Below, piece by piece: positions 51,601-61,885 of a DNA stretch of 64,000 nt (position 1 is the stretch's first letter; every line of letters begins with the position of its first letter). The notes below the pieces were generated by a model. That model was not told the origin of the DNA and made no database searches. It worked only from the letters and a program-made list of their open reading frames with translations. A program made the position numbers and the translations under genes. Origin of the DNA: Parus major (Eukaryota > Chordata > Aves > Passeriformes > Paridae); NCBI RefSeq assembly GCF_001522545.3, contig NC_031771.1, positions 34,545,090-34,609,089 on the forward strand. The letters are read 5' to 3'.

Positions 51601-53903
51601 AGAATGCTTAAGAAGAATATAGTTAATGTTGTCCAGGTTGGAAAATTAGTTCATACAGCTGCTTGCTGAATGTGTACTGGTGCTAGAATCTAAGCAGTAT
51701 AAATTATGTTTAATCTTTGTGTGTGTGTACTCATTTTTCAGACTGCTACAGATAAAGAGAGAAGCTCTGGTCATGATTTCCTTGTTGGACATGTTTACAG
51801 GGGTGTGGAGACATTGGGAAAGGAACTTTTTATGTATTTTGATCAGAAAGCTTTGAGGTAAGAAGTGAGAAGGCGGTTTCCTATGAATTTAGACTGAATG
51901 TATTTGGGGGCTCATATTGTTCTTACTAATGGCACTTCCAGAGATTTGAAAGTGTTACAGAGAAACTTCTCATCAGCCACTCTGCAGTACAGGAGTGCTG
52001 GATATAGTCATATGTTCAGATAATTTACTGCTTTACTCCAAGACTCCATGTAAAGGTATCTGGAAATGACAGCTAGTTTTTGACACACTTTGTTTCAAAC
52101 AGGAAGTTGCATTTTCTAGAGACAAAACAGTTATAGTACATGCAGTGCATCCAGATTCCTGCAGTATTGTGTGGCACTAAATAATTCTAAAGTCTCACCT
52201 TTTTACTTTAGAACAAGAAATTGTCAACTCCTTATTACTAGTTCTCATTGAATAACAGATCCTAGGTTTAATTAGCATGCTTTTTCTATTTGTAATTAAA
52301 AAGATTTCTAATTTTCCCTATTTCAGGATATCAAAGGTAATGAAACACTGACACTGATGATAGTCAGACTTATTCTTTGCTCAATCATAGCTCCTGGTAG
52401 AATATTTTATAAAATGTATGACCTCTTAAAGCATTACTAATGTGTAAAATAAATGCTTGAAAGAATCTGTTCTTCTACTTTGCCATCTGTGCATTTTTCA
52501 GTCTATTTCTTTTATTAATTTTTAATTGACCTGCAGGTTTTGCCTTGGTTGTAGGCAAAGAAAAGCAGAAAACAACATATGGCAAATACTAATTACTTTG
52601 TTTATGGTGTTACTTGATGTAGCTGTGATGTGATGACAGTGGTGGCAATATGGGGACTAAATTCTTTCTTTTCATACCAGGTGACTTCTGCCTGTTTTAA
52701 CTGAAAATTATCTGGTCAAGTGGCCTCATTTCTTTCAGCCTCCCTGAAGGTTTAAGAATCTATATTGGAAGATCAGCATGTTAAGTAGAAAAAATTTCTA
52801 AGTGCACCAGGAAATGGTGCTACTTAATGATCAGATTTGACTTCTGTATAATGAATTATGAAGACTACTTGAAAACAGCTATGTTTTGGAGGGATTTTTA
52901 CTTGGGGAGCATTCTTTCTTCTCTGGGAATTGAGCATTCTGTAAGATAATAGTTTGTTGTTGTGTTACTGGTAATGAGTAGAATTAATGTACATGCATAC
53001 TGCCTTGGTTATGTAAGGTTCACAACTCTAAAAATAGACTGGTGTAATGTTTGGAAGCAATAGTGATGTTAAAATACCTATAAAAACTCTCTTTCTTTCC
53101 AGGATTCACTTTGGTATGAATGGTTCCATGCACATTAATCCTGATGGAAGCAAAGACAGAAATGGAACACAACCAATTTTGGAGATACAGCTTGTGGAGG
53201 ATACTGTTTGTTTTTGGGATGTGACGGTAGAGTACAGGTAAAGCAGAAACTAAGGAAACAGTTTCTTTTTATAATGTTCTTTTAAGGTAAATAAGAAATC
53301 ATGTAAAAATAGTTAAGTGCTTGGATTCTATCAAGACAAAAATTTCTAAACAGATCATATTTATTGGTATGGTAATTTAAGTTTGTTAGTTTTGTATCAG
53401 AGCTTACGTACAGATAAAGTAGTTCTATGCTATAGTGTCATTAGGTAGCGTCAAGACTGGGAGTGAAAATTGGATTTAATTCTGTCCTTAGATCTGTACA
53501 CTGAAACCCATTGCTCTGTTAATTTCTATCCAAGTCTCATTTCTTAACAAGGGTAACAACCTGTCATGATTACTGGTTTCAAGTTTTCATGCTCCCGAGG
53601 TTAGGTTTTTATTTTTTCCTTTTTGGAAACAAGTTTTTATAATTATTCTAATTTACATTAAGCAGATGTTTATGCCCATTAGCACTATACTTCACACTGC
53701 TAAAAAAAAACACCAGTGAGCTTGATTTTAAAGTGATTGAGGCTCTTGAGTGGAAATGGGCATGTAAATTCATGTAACATATATAAGCACACTTAAAATT
53801 ACAAGACACAAAATCTCATGTTAGCCAAGACTTCTTGTACTGTATTATTTTCAGATGATTATGCTTATCCTAATCTAGGATATCTATGTATCTTAAAATA
53901 CTA

Positions 53904-53934
<31 letters not shown>

Positions 53935-56900
53935 GTAACTACTACTAATGATCTACTGCTACATATATCTATTACATAATTATAATTAGCTCAGTTGGTT
54001 AGAGCATGGTGCTAATAATGCCAGGGTTGTAGGTTTGATCCCCATTTGAGCCTTTCACTTAAGAGCTGGACTTCATGATTCTTGTGGGATCCTTCCAACT
54101 CAGAATATTCTGATTCTTTAAAATCTAATATATAAATTTAGTTTACAGTTTATATATACACACACACACATAAATGTCATATTGTAACTAGTGGACCACA
54201 TAACCATACAGTTAGGTATGTTTGAGGGTTCAAACACATGGGCTTTCCATCTTGTAAGCAGTTTTAAAGCAAGGAGCTGGCAAATATTTTTCAAGCTAAT
54301 AGGAGCAAAACGAGACGATTTCTTGTATGTTGGACTGGATGCATGTTACATGCATGTATCATTGACCTGTTTTTGGAAGAGATGTTTAATGGAATTTCTG
54401 TGCCACTTCCTGTCATTGGTGTTTTCATGGTTTGTGTTGTCTGCATATAATTTTCTATTGTAATTTGTTGTGTTGTTTTTAAAACTACACTGCTGTATTA
54501 GAATATATTTAAAATAAAAATTATTCAGCGTATTTTTCTCTTCTGTTCTCTTCCAGAAATGCAGCTGAGTGTGAGCAGAAAGTGAGGATGATGGAAAGTT
54601 TGGATGTCTGTTCTCCAAAGTTTAGCTTCTCGAGAGCAGAACATGAGATTAAGCAGCAGAACACACGTATGTTGTGTGATGTGTTATTGGATCAAGCAGT
54701 ATTACCTGGAGTGGGAAATATCATAAAAAACGAAGCACTGTTTGATAGTCGTCTCCATCCAGCTGTTAAGGTGGGTAAATGTCTCAAGATGGTTTTTAAG
54801 GGCACCAAAATATTAAGAATTTAAATACATATTTATTTAATATTTTGGTACCTTCTTACCTTTTTTTATCATCTGTACTTTCTTAAGTTATTCCTAGACA
54901 CTAAATTAATATTTTATCATTATAATGGGAGGTTTTTGTCATGGTACTCCTTGGAGCTGATTAACTTTCATATTCTAAGTGTGGCATCCTGTTATGGTAC
55001 CATTAAGCTGACAGTCCGTAAATAAGGGAAAATGAAAAGTGCTCAGGTTTGGTTTTGGTTTTTTTTTTGGTTAATTTACTGTCTAAAATAGTTTATGTTG
55101 CAGAGTTGATAATTTTTGCAGCTGCTTCTTCCACTTCTTATCCTGCTAGCTGGCACCAATTGCTTTTTTAATCATACTTTTTCTGTTTTAAGATCCTCAA
55201 GCATGTGTCTCCAAACTTTGCAAATATCATTGTCTCAACCAGAACAGACATTACATCAAAAGTAAATGGAAGCTTGGTGAAGATTAGTAACTGAAAAGTT
55301 TTTTAAATACAGTATTTTGAAAATTGTTCATAGGATCACTCTGGATTTTAATTTTATCTGTGATATGGCAAAAAAAATGAAAAATGTGATTTAAAATCTT
55401 GGGTTCTTAAGAAAAATATATTTGGTTGATACATCTCTCTAATTGTTCTGCCTTTGACTGACATATTCTTCCTGAATATCTCTCAAAGGAAAGAGCCTCA
55501 GATGATGTCATATTATGGTCCATGAGGACATTGGGAGAGACTTGCTAACTCTTACGTCATTCATGTGATCATGAAGTCTTTGGTCAATATATAGGGAAAG
55601 ACAACTGAATTTTCTACCACATGTTTTGTGTGGTTGAGGCAAAGCACACTGTTTGATATGCAAGCAGTGAGTTTTGTGGTACAGAATGTGAGCATGTACT
55701 GTTTTACTGAGATGTTAAATATTGTGTCAGGGAATTATCACAACATGGAGAAAAGCAACTCCACATCGGTGCTCAAAGTGTACCTACCTCATAGGTCATT
55801 TTTGCCATTGTCCCTTAGTGTAGTAATATTCTAAAAGTCATTCTTGTCTTTCTTACAGGTTTGCCAACTGACAGATGAGCATATACGCCACTTGGTGAAA
55901 ATGACACGTGATTTTACACTGCTTTTTTATAAGGTATTGGCACATATTTCTGGAAAACTTCCAAAATGTTACTCTGTCATGTTAGTGGCGTGTGATCATC
56001 TGGTGAAAACAGATAAAGTATAACAATATAAAGATACAACAAAGCAAGTTTCCTTGAATTGGAATGTTGGTTTGTGTGCTCTTTATTAATTGTGACTTGT
56101 CAGATGATGGGAAGGTAAGTGCAGTCAAGATTGTCAAAATATGCACAGCTTGGCTCAAAAAACCTTCAGAGGCCAGTTCAAAGAACTGCCTGAGGGCTAG
56201 TTGAGTTTTTCTGTGCATGTGCAATTACACCACTCTGAACATGTCAGAATTGATGTAGGCTAACCACGAAGTTACATGTAAGATAACACAGAGATTATTC
56301 TTCAAACTGGGAAGTAGAGATTGTCCCAGAGAAGTATGTAGCTAGTTGATATGGCTTCCTTTATAAAGCTTGGAATAGCAATTAAATTTATTTGACTAGA
56401 TAGTTGTTAATTTCTAATACCCTTTTTTTCCTAACTGAAATAATGGTTTTGGTTGATAAAGTGAAATAAATTATGATTTCTCCCTACTGGTATAACTTCA
56501 GTAGGACTTAATTTCTTCCCATATAAACTCTATAATTCCTGGTGCTTCTTAACTTTCCACAATAGATAAAGAGAGAATTTGCCCTAATTCTTCAATGTTT
56601 TGTTTCTTTAAGCTGCATACAAAGAAATGAACAGCAGTAGTGATATTTTTGTCTGTTTCTCTTGATGTTCATGAAAGGCAAGGAGCTAGCACTGCTGAAA
56701 AGAAATTTTTTGGTTGGTGAGGGTGAGGACACCTAACAGTCCTAAAATCATAAAGGCTAAAACCGTAATTTGTTTAATAGTCTGGTTAAATGTCTGCTTT
56801 CTTTCAACCCATTTTAAAGAGTACTTTAGTTTGTTGGTGGGGAAATGTTTGCATTTCTTCAAACTTCGTAGCAAAGTCTGCCACTAAAGAGATATTGTCT

Positions 56901-59900
56901 AGTTCTGCAACAACTATAATACTCAGGAATTTAAAGGCTTTTAGACTGATAATAAATAAGCAAGTTAAACTTTCTGTTTAGCTAATTTGAAAACTTTTGC
57001 AGTCCACACTTAGCAAGCATTCACCAGTCAAGTACTTTGAAGAGGGCTAGCCTCTCCTTCATCTTAAACAGACATAATGAAAATATGTTAATGAGGGATA
57101 GTGTATGAAAATTTTTATAGACTGTTAAAGATTCTTTGCAGTCATCATACTGTAATCATTACAGATGCAAAGATGAAGATTCTTGTTTGTGTAAAAAGAT
57201 GTTGCTTTTGTTTGGTTTTTGCATAACTGAATGGGAAAAAAACTGGTCATAAGAAAATGACTGTAAACCTTGAGGAGGCAGCTGTGTATATTCATGCAAA
57301 TATATATTAGTAATTCCTTCTCATTGAATTACTAGTTTGCACTGGCACAAGAATTCTCTATCAGCAAGACAGATGAATAAGAGCACAGCAGAAGCAAATG
57401 TACTGTGCTCAAAGACACCTGTGTTTTGGGAAAACTCCCAGGGTTTTCATACATTATGGAGCTAGAGCCACTGAACTCTGCCAGAGCTGTGCTGGTATTG
57501 CTGGGCCAGCTGTGGTGTCATTTGAACTGTGCTCAAGGGTTTGCAATTGTAGTGCAGAAACTTGTGTGACTCTGCAGGACTGGCTGCATCTCTACTGGGC
57601 TCTTCTAGTTCGGATTTTTCTTCCCCACTTTTAACTGTAGTGTTTCTATGCTGACTTCACGGATTGTTTGTGAATTGTCTCGTGAAATGTGCCTACCAGC
57701 TGTCTGGAGGCTCTTCAGGTCACTGCCCTTGGGCTTGTACTATACTTAATTTAATACGGCTTTCTGCCAGAATCTAGGGAGATTACCATAGTGCCAACTG
57801 GCTTTTCATGAGCCAGGTTGTCTGGCATGGCCAGGGCCAAGATGAATCTGAGCAGCTTGGCAACTGGGCACTACCCAAGATTTACAGAATCTTGGGAATG
57901 TTTCTGCATTGCACAGTTCTTTAGGTTTTGGGAAGGCTTATTAACCCAGATTGTAGCATCACGTCTGAGCTCTGCTATGTTTTTGGCTCTTTTAGGGGTG
58001 AGAGAAGGCTGTTTTTGTTTTGTGCTTTATGTTTGTTTTGTTTTCCTTGCTGCATTGATTGCAGGTGCCTGGTCAAAGACAGCTGGTGCTGAATCAGAGC
58101 TAGCTTGGTCCAGCTAAACTCAGAGAGATCCTAGCATGTATTTGCTTGCACCTTACTAGTATGTTTTTTTTTTCCCTTCTGTCTTTTATTTCACTATGTG
58201 GAGAATTAAAGACATTGTTACACTCAATTTGTTAATTCTTTACATAAAATAATGTGAAAAGCCTTTAATAGTGTCTGTCTAAAATATCTTCATCTAGTCA
58301 GTGAGTTGACAGTCTATGTAGGGCTTTTTATTTTCAGACTCACGTAAAATTTACCTTGAGTCTCTAACTTGGATTTTAAACACGTTCTGTTTCAGTGCCG
58401 CAAAACTGGGTCTCCACTCTACAAACACTACAAAGTGTACAAGCGCCCAGTCTGCAGGGAGTGCAGTGGCAGCATCACCGTGTGTCGTTTGGGAGACCAT
58501 AACAGGATGACTTACTTTTGCTCTCACTGTCAAAAGGTGGATCCCCAGCTTGTCAGTCTTAGGTATGATGATAACATGGTGGCATTTTTAATCACCTCAA
58601 AGTGCTGTTACAGTAAGTGGACACCTCCTTTGAAATAAATGGATCTGTGTGCATTTTATAACTAAATTTAACTAAGCCAGACAAAAACAAAACATCTTGA
58701 AAAAAAATAGTTTTGGCTATTGGTATTTTAAAATGGTTAGAAGCTTTGATTCTTTTCTACTGTGCTTTTCAAAGGTATAAACTATTATGAAGTAGCTATT
58801 TTTCTAATCAAATGTGGGAATTGCAAAACGATTCAGAGTGCTCAGATTTATTCACTGAAACTAAGTCACTGGAAAAGTTGCCCTTTTTTCTTGGTGTTAC
58901 CAGTATAAAGGGCTTGGATGTTTCCACACAACTGAGTTGAATATCATTAAGTAGGAATTTGTCTTTTTTTAACAGGATAGTCCCATCAGTCCTGGCATAT
59001 CTAGATAGCTGTGCATCCATGCAGTTTTCTTCTGGATATAGTTATACTGAGGATAACCAAAACGTCAGTAAATTCAGAGTGCAGCAAACATTTTAGTGGC
59101 TAGGTACTTTTTCTTCCTCCTTATTGGATTTTAAAAACTTTCACTATAGGAGTGCTACAGAGACACTTTCACTTCCACATAAATTGTGTTAGCAGCAGCT
59201 TTCCTCCTTTTATTTCAGGAAAGCAGAAAATGCATTTGGTATCACAAAGGGTCAAAAGGTAAAAGTTCTAAAAGCACCTTATTCAAACTTAGGCATCTGT
59301 TATTCTTGAAAATTTTCATCTGAGGCTTCAGAATTTTGGCTTTATACTCTCTGTCAATCTAATATAAGATGCTGTTTCACTTTGCAACTTTGCCTTGTTA
59401 GTATGTATATGTGTGTATATATATATATGTATATATTAGATAACATTTACAGAATGCACAAATCCCTCTCCTACCTCCAAGCTTCTTTCAAGACTCAGAT
59501 GGCTGAAGGGATTTTGCTTAAAGCTTAAAAAATTGCCTTTGATTACAGATCAAATATCGAAAATTCAAGCATGGAAGATAAATATTTCACAAGCTGATAA
59601 CCTAGATCTGCCGTATTTTCAGAAAGTAATAATGAGAAATATTTTGCCGAAATGTAGGAAGACAGCAATGAGTCAGATAACTAGAATACAATTTAAGGAA
59701 AAAATCTTTCTGTTTTCAAGAACAAGTGATATAGCCTTTTGTTGTTGTACTTTTAAATAAACAACTGAAGAATGCTGTATTAAAGCGAAAAACATGGTAG
59801 TGGTGGTTATAAAACAAAAAGGTGGTTTCTTGTCTTGTCCTTATCCTAATGGTCAGTTCTTTGTATTCTACTGCTCTCTTTTCAACTATACAGTAACTGT

Positions 59901-61728
59901 TACCATGTAAAATTATTAATACCTCAAGTAATTTATTTGCCATTCCAGGCTTCTCGCATTTGATGACTGGAAGGGGCCCATGTGATTATATTGACTTGCT
60001 ACAGATCATAAAATGCAGAATTCAACCCAGTGGTTCTTGGGTCAAGTAACTTATTATTTTGCTCAATTGAAAAACAGTAAGAAAATACCCATTACAAACT
60101 TAGCACATCAAATTTAAATGTACCTTTAATTTTAAAAATAGACCTTTTCCACATATTTAATAAATTGGGATAGGGTGTGGTTGGGGTAATGACAGGATAG
60201 ATGAACCAGGGGAACAACATGGAATTAAACTTTCAAATATGACACGCTGAATATATTCAGTCTAGTAATGCATTTTTGATAACTGAGTAGAAGAACAAGT
60301 GATCTAATAATGTGAAAATACCCACTTTAACACTTACAGTTCAGCTGTGTTGTTTGCTAGCCACAGTATTTGGTGAATGCTACCGTAATGTCTGTTCTAC
60401 CTCTTAACAGCACAGACTCTTTGGTATGTCAGCAGTTCTCATTATCCTCCTTAGTTTTCCTGTTGTGGAAGATGTGGTAGGTAGTGGATATCTCTACCAT
60501 TATCTTAGAACTCTGAGCCTGTTACAGAAAGTGATCATTATGGAAAAAGTGATAGGTCAAAGCAGTGTTACAACAGTACCCAACTACAGCATTTGCCTTA
60601 TTGATTGAAGTGCTTAAATTCTTAGTATTAATAAAAGTCTCCAAAAAGTGCACAATTCCACTAAAACTGAAAAAATCCACATGACAGCTTATCAACCATA
60701 AATTGGATAATATCATAGTACTTAAAAATAAACATACATAAGTTATTGAACAGATAAGTTCAAGTTACATATAGCATCCTGTCAATGTTTGGATACTATG
60801 ACAAGAGTAGTCCCTGGTAACAAGAAGCTGTAAAGGAGTAACTATAATTCTAAATCAGTCTATCAACACAGAAGGTACGATAATTTACAGGAAAATATAT
60901 AAAACTAAATCTTTAGTGGTGTTTGGAGTAGCTTTGCCTCACAAGTCACAGCTAGGTTCCTTAATTCTGAACAGGTTCCTACATTTTAAAAGGCTTTCCA
61001 GCAAATGGTGACACACAAGAGACTTTCTAACTTTTAAGGCTGTCAGTGCTTTTGGCTGTCAAGATAACAAAGTGGACTTATCTGTAGCATTTAAATGAGA
61101 AAAAAAAAATAATTATTTGCTAGACTGTGTGATTTTATGCAGTACACCTTCTAAACATTTCCTCATCCAGTAATGCATTTGTTAGCAAGCATTGTGTACA
61201 AGGGATGGGGGGGAAAGCCCTGAAACTTTCTCACTAAGCTGCAGTACTTGGAAATGGTGGGGAATCTGAGAGACTGGGGCTTTGTCCTGGAGAGTACATC
61301 AGATAATAATTAACTTTCTGTCAATTTTTTGTTTAAATATTTTTATTTGTATTACTTCTGCAGCATCTGGAAAGATTTGCTCTTGAGGTAAAGAAAAGAA
61401 AAGTCAAACTTGAACAGTGACATGCTGTCCAAGCTCTGATAGGAGGCTTAACACTGTGTACTGCTTGTTGTGTAGCCCATGCCTCCCTGCACAGAGTGGT
61501 ATAAGGCAATTTGTAGAGGGAACGTCACAAAACACTAACATCATTCTTTGTTTCACAGCAAACTGCCAGCAAGAAGTAGCCTAATTGGCTGGGCATGTGG
61601 CAGGGGGTCATGTTCTAATGAACATGTAGCTCGGAAATCTGAAGAGGAGTGGACGTGTATGCGCTGCACCCTAATAAACAAGCCTTCTGCTGAAATTTGT
61701 GATGCCTGTTTGACTTCAAGACCTGAAG
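48599..61728 (+). CDS. NEIL3: NEIL3 DNA glycosylase, exons 1-7, 3' truncated by the window edge
   Basis: Seven phase-compatible exons with AG/GT borders join to 324 residues that follow vertebrate NEIL3 closely. Visible in order: Met-Val-Glu-Gly-Pro start with Val2, the NEIL3-specific N-terminal nucleophile exposed after Met removal; a GKELF motif with the active-site Lys at about residue 59; the H2TH region at about 151-187 with GVGNIIKNE; the Fpg-type zinc finger C232/C235/C254/C257; and the NZF finger W299, C301, C304, N308, C315, C318. Known for the family: nuclear glycosylase that removes hydantoins and oxidised pyrimidines, mainly from single-stranded DNA, and unhooks interstrand crosslinks at converged replication forks, with NZF binding ubiquitin. 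The disordered linker and GRF fingers of known NEIL3 must lie beyond position 64,000. Introns 1-7 have phases 0, 2, 2, 0, 0, 2, 1. Identification is secure; the exon 1 end is the least certain border. Confidence 0.5.
48699..48755 (+). other. G-tract cluster (potential G-quadruplex) at start of intron 1
   Basis: Nine GGG tracts occur in 57 bases, most with 3-4 base spacers, beginning four bases after the GT of the exon 1 donor. This fits the G3N1-7 quadruplex pattern several times over on the transcribed-RNA sense strand. Function is unknown. Confidence 0.5.
49215..49275 (+). repeat. CR1 LINE 3'-tail fragment
   Basis: The segment reads CCTAGATGTTCTTTAGGGTC followed by CCTTCTGAACCAAACCATCTATG. 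This resembles the characteristic 3' end of avian CR1 elements (tagatgatcttt...ggtcccttccaacccaaaccattctatg). Only the terminal part is present, as is usual for 5'-truncated CR1 copies. Confidence 0.5.
50455..51155 (+). repeat. Decayed CR1 LINE, 3' ORF2/UTR portion
   Basis: Several blocks follow the avian CR1 3' region in order: a block around 50,490-50,610 (AGAGTCCTGTGCTTGG, AGCACAGGCCTGGCTG, GGACCTAGGGTCCTG), a block at 50,835-50,860 (GGAGAAGCTGACAGAACTGG), then GAAATTCTTATTAGATATTA, CATGGAACAAGGGTCC and CAAGGCCCTGGGCTCC up to about 51,100, and a worn tail near 51,130-51,155. The copy is in sense with NEIL3 and no long frame survives. The middle is interrupted by an A+T-rich duplicated segment at 50,714-50,795. 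Confidence 0.5.
50714..50795 (+). repeat. Direct duplication, 34-bp unit, within the CR1 copy
   Basis: AATAATAACAAGTTAATAAC plus 14 further bases at 50,714-50,747 recurs at 50,762-50,795 with one difference, separated by 14 bases (period 48). The unit is not part of the CR1 pattern around it, so it looks like a later local insertion or slippage duplication. Confidence 0.5.
51742..51857 (+). CDS. NEIL3: NEIL3 exon 2 (residues 33-71)
   Basis: A TTTTTCAG acceptor precedes the exon and AG|GTAAGA follows it. The 116 bases read through HVYRGVETLGKELFMYF to a split Arg codon, matching the N-lobe of NEIL3 almost residue for residue. The Lys in GKELF (about residue 59 here) is the conserved active-site lysine. 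The first dozen residues are variable, as in other NEIL3 proteins. Confidence 0.5.
51858..53102 (+). other. NEIL3 intron 2
   Basis: The intron is about 1.2 kb, phase 2, A+T-rich. I see no repeat family, RNA gene or extra exon in it. Confidence 0.5.
53103..53237 (+). CDS. NEIL3: NEIL3 exon 3 (residues 71-116)
   Basis: A CTTTCTTTCCAG acceptor and AG|GTAAAG donor flank 135 bases that begin and end inside Arg codons. The product starts RIHFGMNGSMHINP, the beta-sandwich segment of the Fpg/Nei fold following the active-site lysine, then ILEIQL and a run of aromatic and acidic residues before the next exon. The frame is open and both phases fit the neighbours. Confidence 0.5.
53902..53925. repeat. 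(TA)n microsatellite
   Basis: About 12 uninterrupted TA units in NEIL3 intron 3, some 55 bases before the SINE. Confidence 0.5.
53980..54123 (+). mobile_element. tRNA-Ile-derived SINE with CR1-like tail (TguSINE1-like)
   Basis: The head follows eukaryotic tRNA-Ile(AAT): A box TAGCTCAGTTGG at 53,987-53,998, anticodon loop CTAATAA with AAT at 54,014-54,016, and B box GGTTTGATCCC at 54,032-54,042. The acceptor stem is not intact, so this is not a functional tRNA gene. The tail, from about 54,064, reads GAGCTGGACTTCATGATTCT then TGTGGGATCCTTCCAACTC, the type of 3' end shared with songbird CR1 elements, whose machinery would have mobilised it. This architecture is that of TguSINE1, described from zebra finch. 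No clear target-site duplication is visible. Confidence 0.5.
54557..54770 (+). CDS. NEIL3: NEIL3 exon 4 (residues 116-187), H2TH domain
   Basis: A CTCTTCCAG acceptor and AAG|GTGGGT donor flank 214 bases. The product contains LDVCSPKFSFSRAE, then the helix-two-turn-helix region RMLCDVLLDQAVLPGVGNII followed by KNEALFDSRLHPAVK. The GVGNIIKNE turn is the DNA-backbone-binding signature of the Fpg/Nei superfamily. This is the strongest single piece of evidence for the gene family. Confidence 0.5.
54771..55858 (+). other. NEIL3 intron 4
   Basis: The intron is about 1.1 kb, phase 0. It is A+T-rich with a T-run near 55,060. I see nothing else recognisable. Confidence 0.5.
55859..55933 (+). CDS. NEIL3: NEIL3 exon 5 (residues 188-212)
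   Basis: The exon is 75 bases, phase 0 at both ends, after TTTCTTACAG and before AAG|GTATTG. It encodes VCQLTDEHIRHLVKMTRDFT and LLFYK, the C-terminal helices of the H2TH domain. It is too short and too split for an ordinary ORF search, but it matches NEIL3 across its length and joins exons 4 and 6 in frame. Confidence 0.5.
55934..58395 (+). other. NEIL3 intron 5
   Basis: The intron is about 2.5 kb, phase 0. The first part is A+T-rich with no recognisable element. A G+C-elevated stretch at about 57,380-58,140 contrasts with its flanks and may be an old transposable element that I cannot name. Confidence 0.5.
57380..58140. other. Unclassified G+C-elevated, repeat-like segment
   Basis: Composition changes abruptly from A+T-rich intron to balanced sequence with two moderate open frames (78 and 99 codons, + strand) that match nothing I recognise. 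Low-copy LTR or other interspersed repeat is the simplest reading, but no terminal motif or target duplication was found. Confidence 0.5.
58396..58562 (+). CDS. NEIL3: NEIL3 exon 6 (residues 213-268), Fpg-type zinc finger
   Basis: A TCTGTTTCAG acceptor precedes 167 bases ending AG|GTATGA. The product includes HYKVYKRPVC and the CX2C...CX2C finger of Fpg/Nei glycosylases (C232, C235, C254, C257 in the joined protein), with NRMTYFC before the second pair. Reading on past the donor gives about 25 non-matching residues before a stop, as expected for intron sequence. The last codon is split and is completed by exon 7. Confidence 0.5.
59219..59258 (+). other. Candidate cryptic or alternative NEIL3 exon (40 bp)
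   Basis: A strong pyrimidine tract and TTTATTTCAG precede the segment and AAAAG|GTAAAA follows it. Its phase fits the end of exon 6: the split codon becomes AGG (Arg), followed by KAENAFGITKGQK, ending in phase 0. It has no counterpart in the canonical NEIL3 protein I know. Evidence is splice-site pattern and frame only. Confidence 0.5.
59400..59436. repeat. TA/TG-rich simple repeat
   Basis: Mixed TATG, TGTG and TATA units in NEIL3 intron 6. Confidence 0.5.
61364..61420 (+). other. Candidate alternative terminal coding segment of NEIL3
   Basis: After an acceptor TTACTTCTGCAG, and in the phase left by the 40-bp candidate exon, the segment reads HLERFALEVKKRKVKLEQ and stops at TGA 61,418-61,420. 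The KKRKVK stretch resembles a classical nuclear-localisation signal. No AATAAA lies between the stop and exon 7; the nearest is inside exon 7 (61,673-61,678). It could be chance. Confidence 0.5.
61559..61728 (+). CDS. NEIL3: NEIL3 exon 7 (residues 268-324), NZF finger
   Basis: A TTTGTTTCACAG acceptor and GAAG|GTACTG donor flank 170 bases. The product carries VARKSEEEWTCMRCTLINKP and then CDACLTSRP, a complete NZF (RanBP2-type) finger: W299-T-C-x2-C, N308, C-x2-C. The Thr-Leu pair after the second Cys is the ubiquitin-contacting dipeptide of NZF fingers. In known NEIL3 this finger recruits the enzyme to ubiquitylated replisomes. An AATAAA hexamer falls inside the exon at 61,673-61,678. The exon ends in phase 1; no matching exon 8 is found before the window edge. 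Confidence 0.5.
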
Positions 61729-61829
61729 GTACTGAAGGGTTGTCTGGCATTTGTATTGGGAAAGAGCATAGGGGGGTGATTTTGTCTGTGATTTTGATGT
61801 AGTTTTTATGTAGAAGTGTCTCAATGTGA

Positions 61830-61885
<56 letters not shown>

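Larger units (their letters stand above)
48695..51741 (+). other. NEIL3 intron 1
   Basis: The intron is about 3.0 kb and phase 0. It starts in the CpG island (G-tracts at 48,699-48,755), then becomes A+T-rich. It holds a CR1 3' tail near 49,215-49,275 and a longer decayed CR1 copy at about 50,455-51,155. No additional exon is recognised. Confidence 0.5.
53238..54556 (+). other. NEIL3 intron 3
   Basis: The intron is about 1.3 kb, phase 2. It contains a (TA)n run at 53,902-53,925, the tRNA-Ile-derived SINE at about 53,980-54,123, and a short TA/CA run at about 54,152-54,171. Confidence 0.5.
58563..61558 (+). other. NEIL3 intron 6
   Basis: The intron is about 3.0 kb, phase 2. It contains a TA/TG run at about 59,400-59,436 and two exon-like segments at 59,219-59,258 and 61,364-61,420 described separately. 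The rest is A+T-rich without recognisable elements. Confidence 0.5.

Noticed and set aside
53980..54052. Functional tRNA-Ile gene
   Set aside because: The A and B boxes and AAT anticodon are present, but the acceptor stem does not pair and a CR1-like tail follows, so it is a SINE head.
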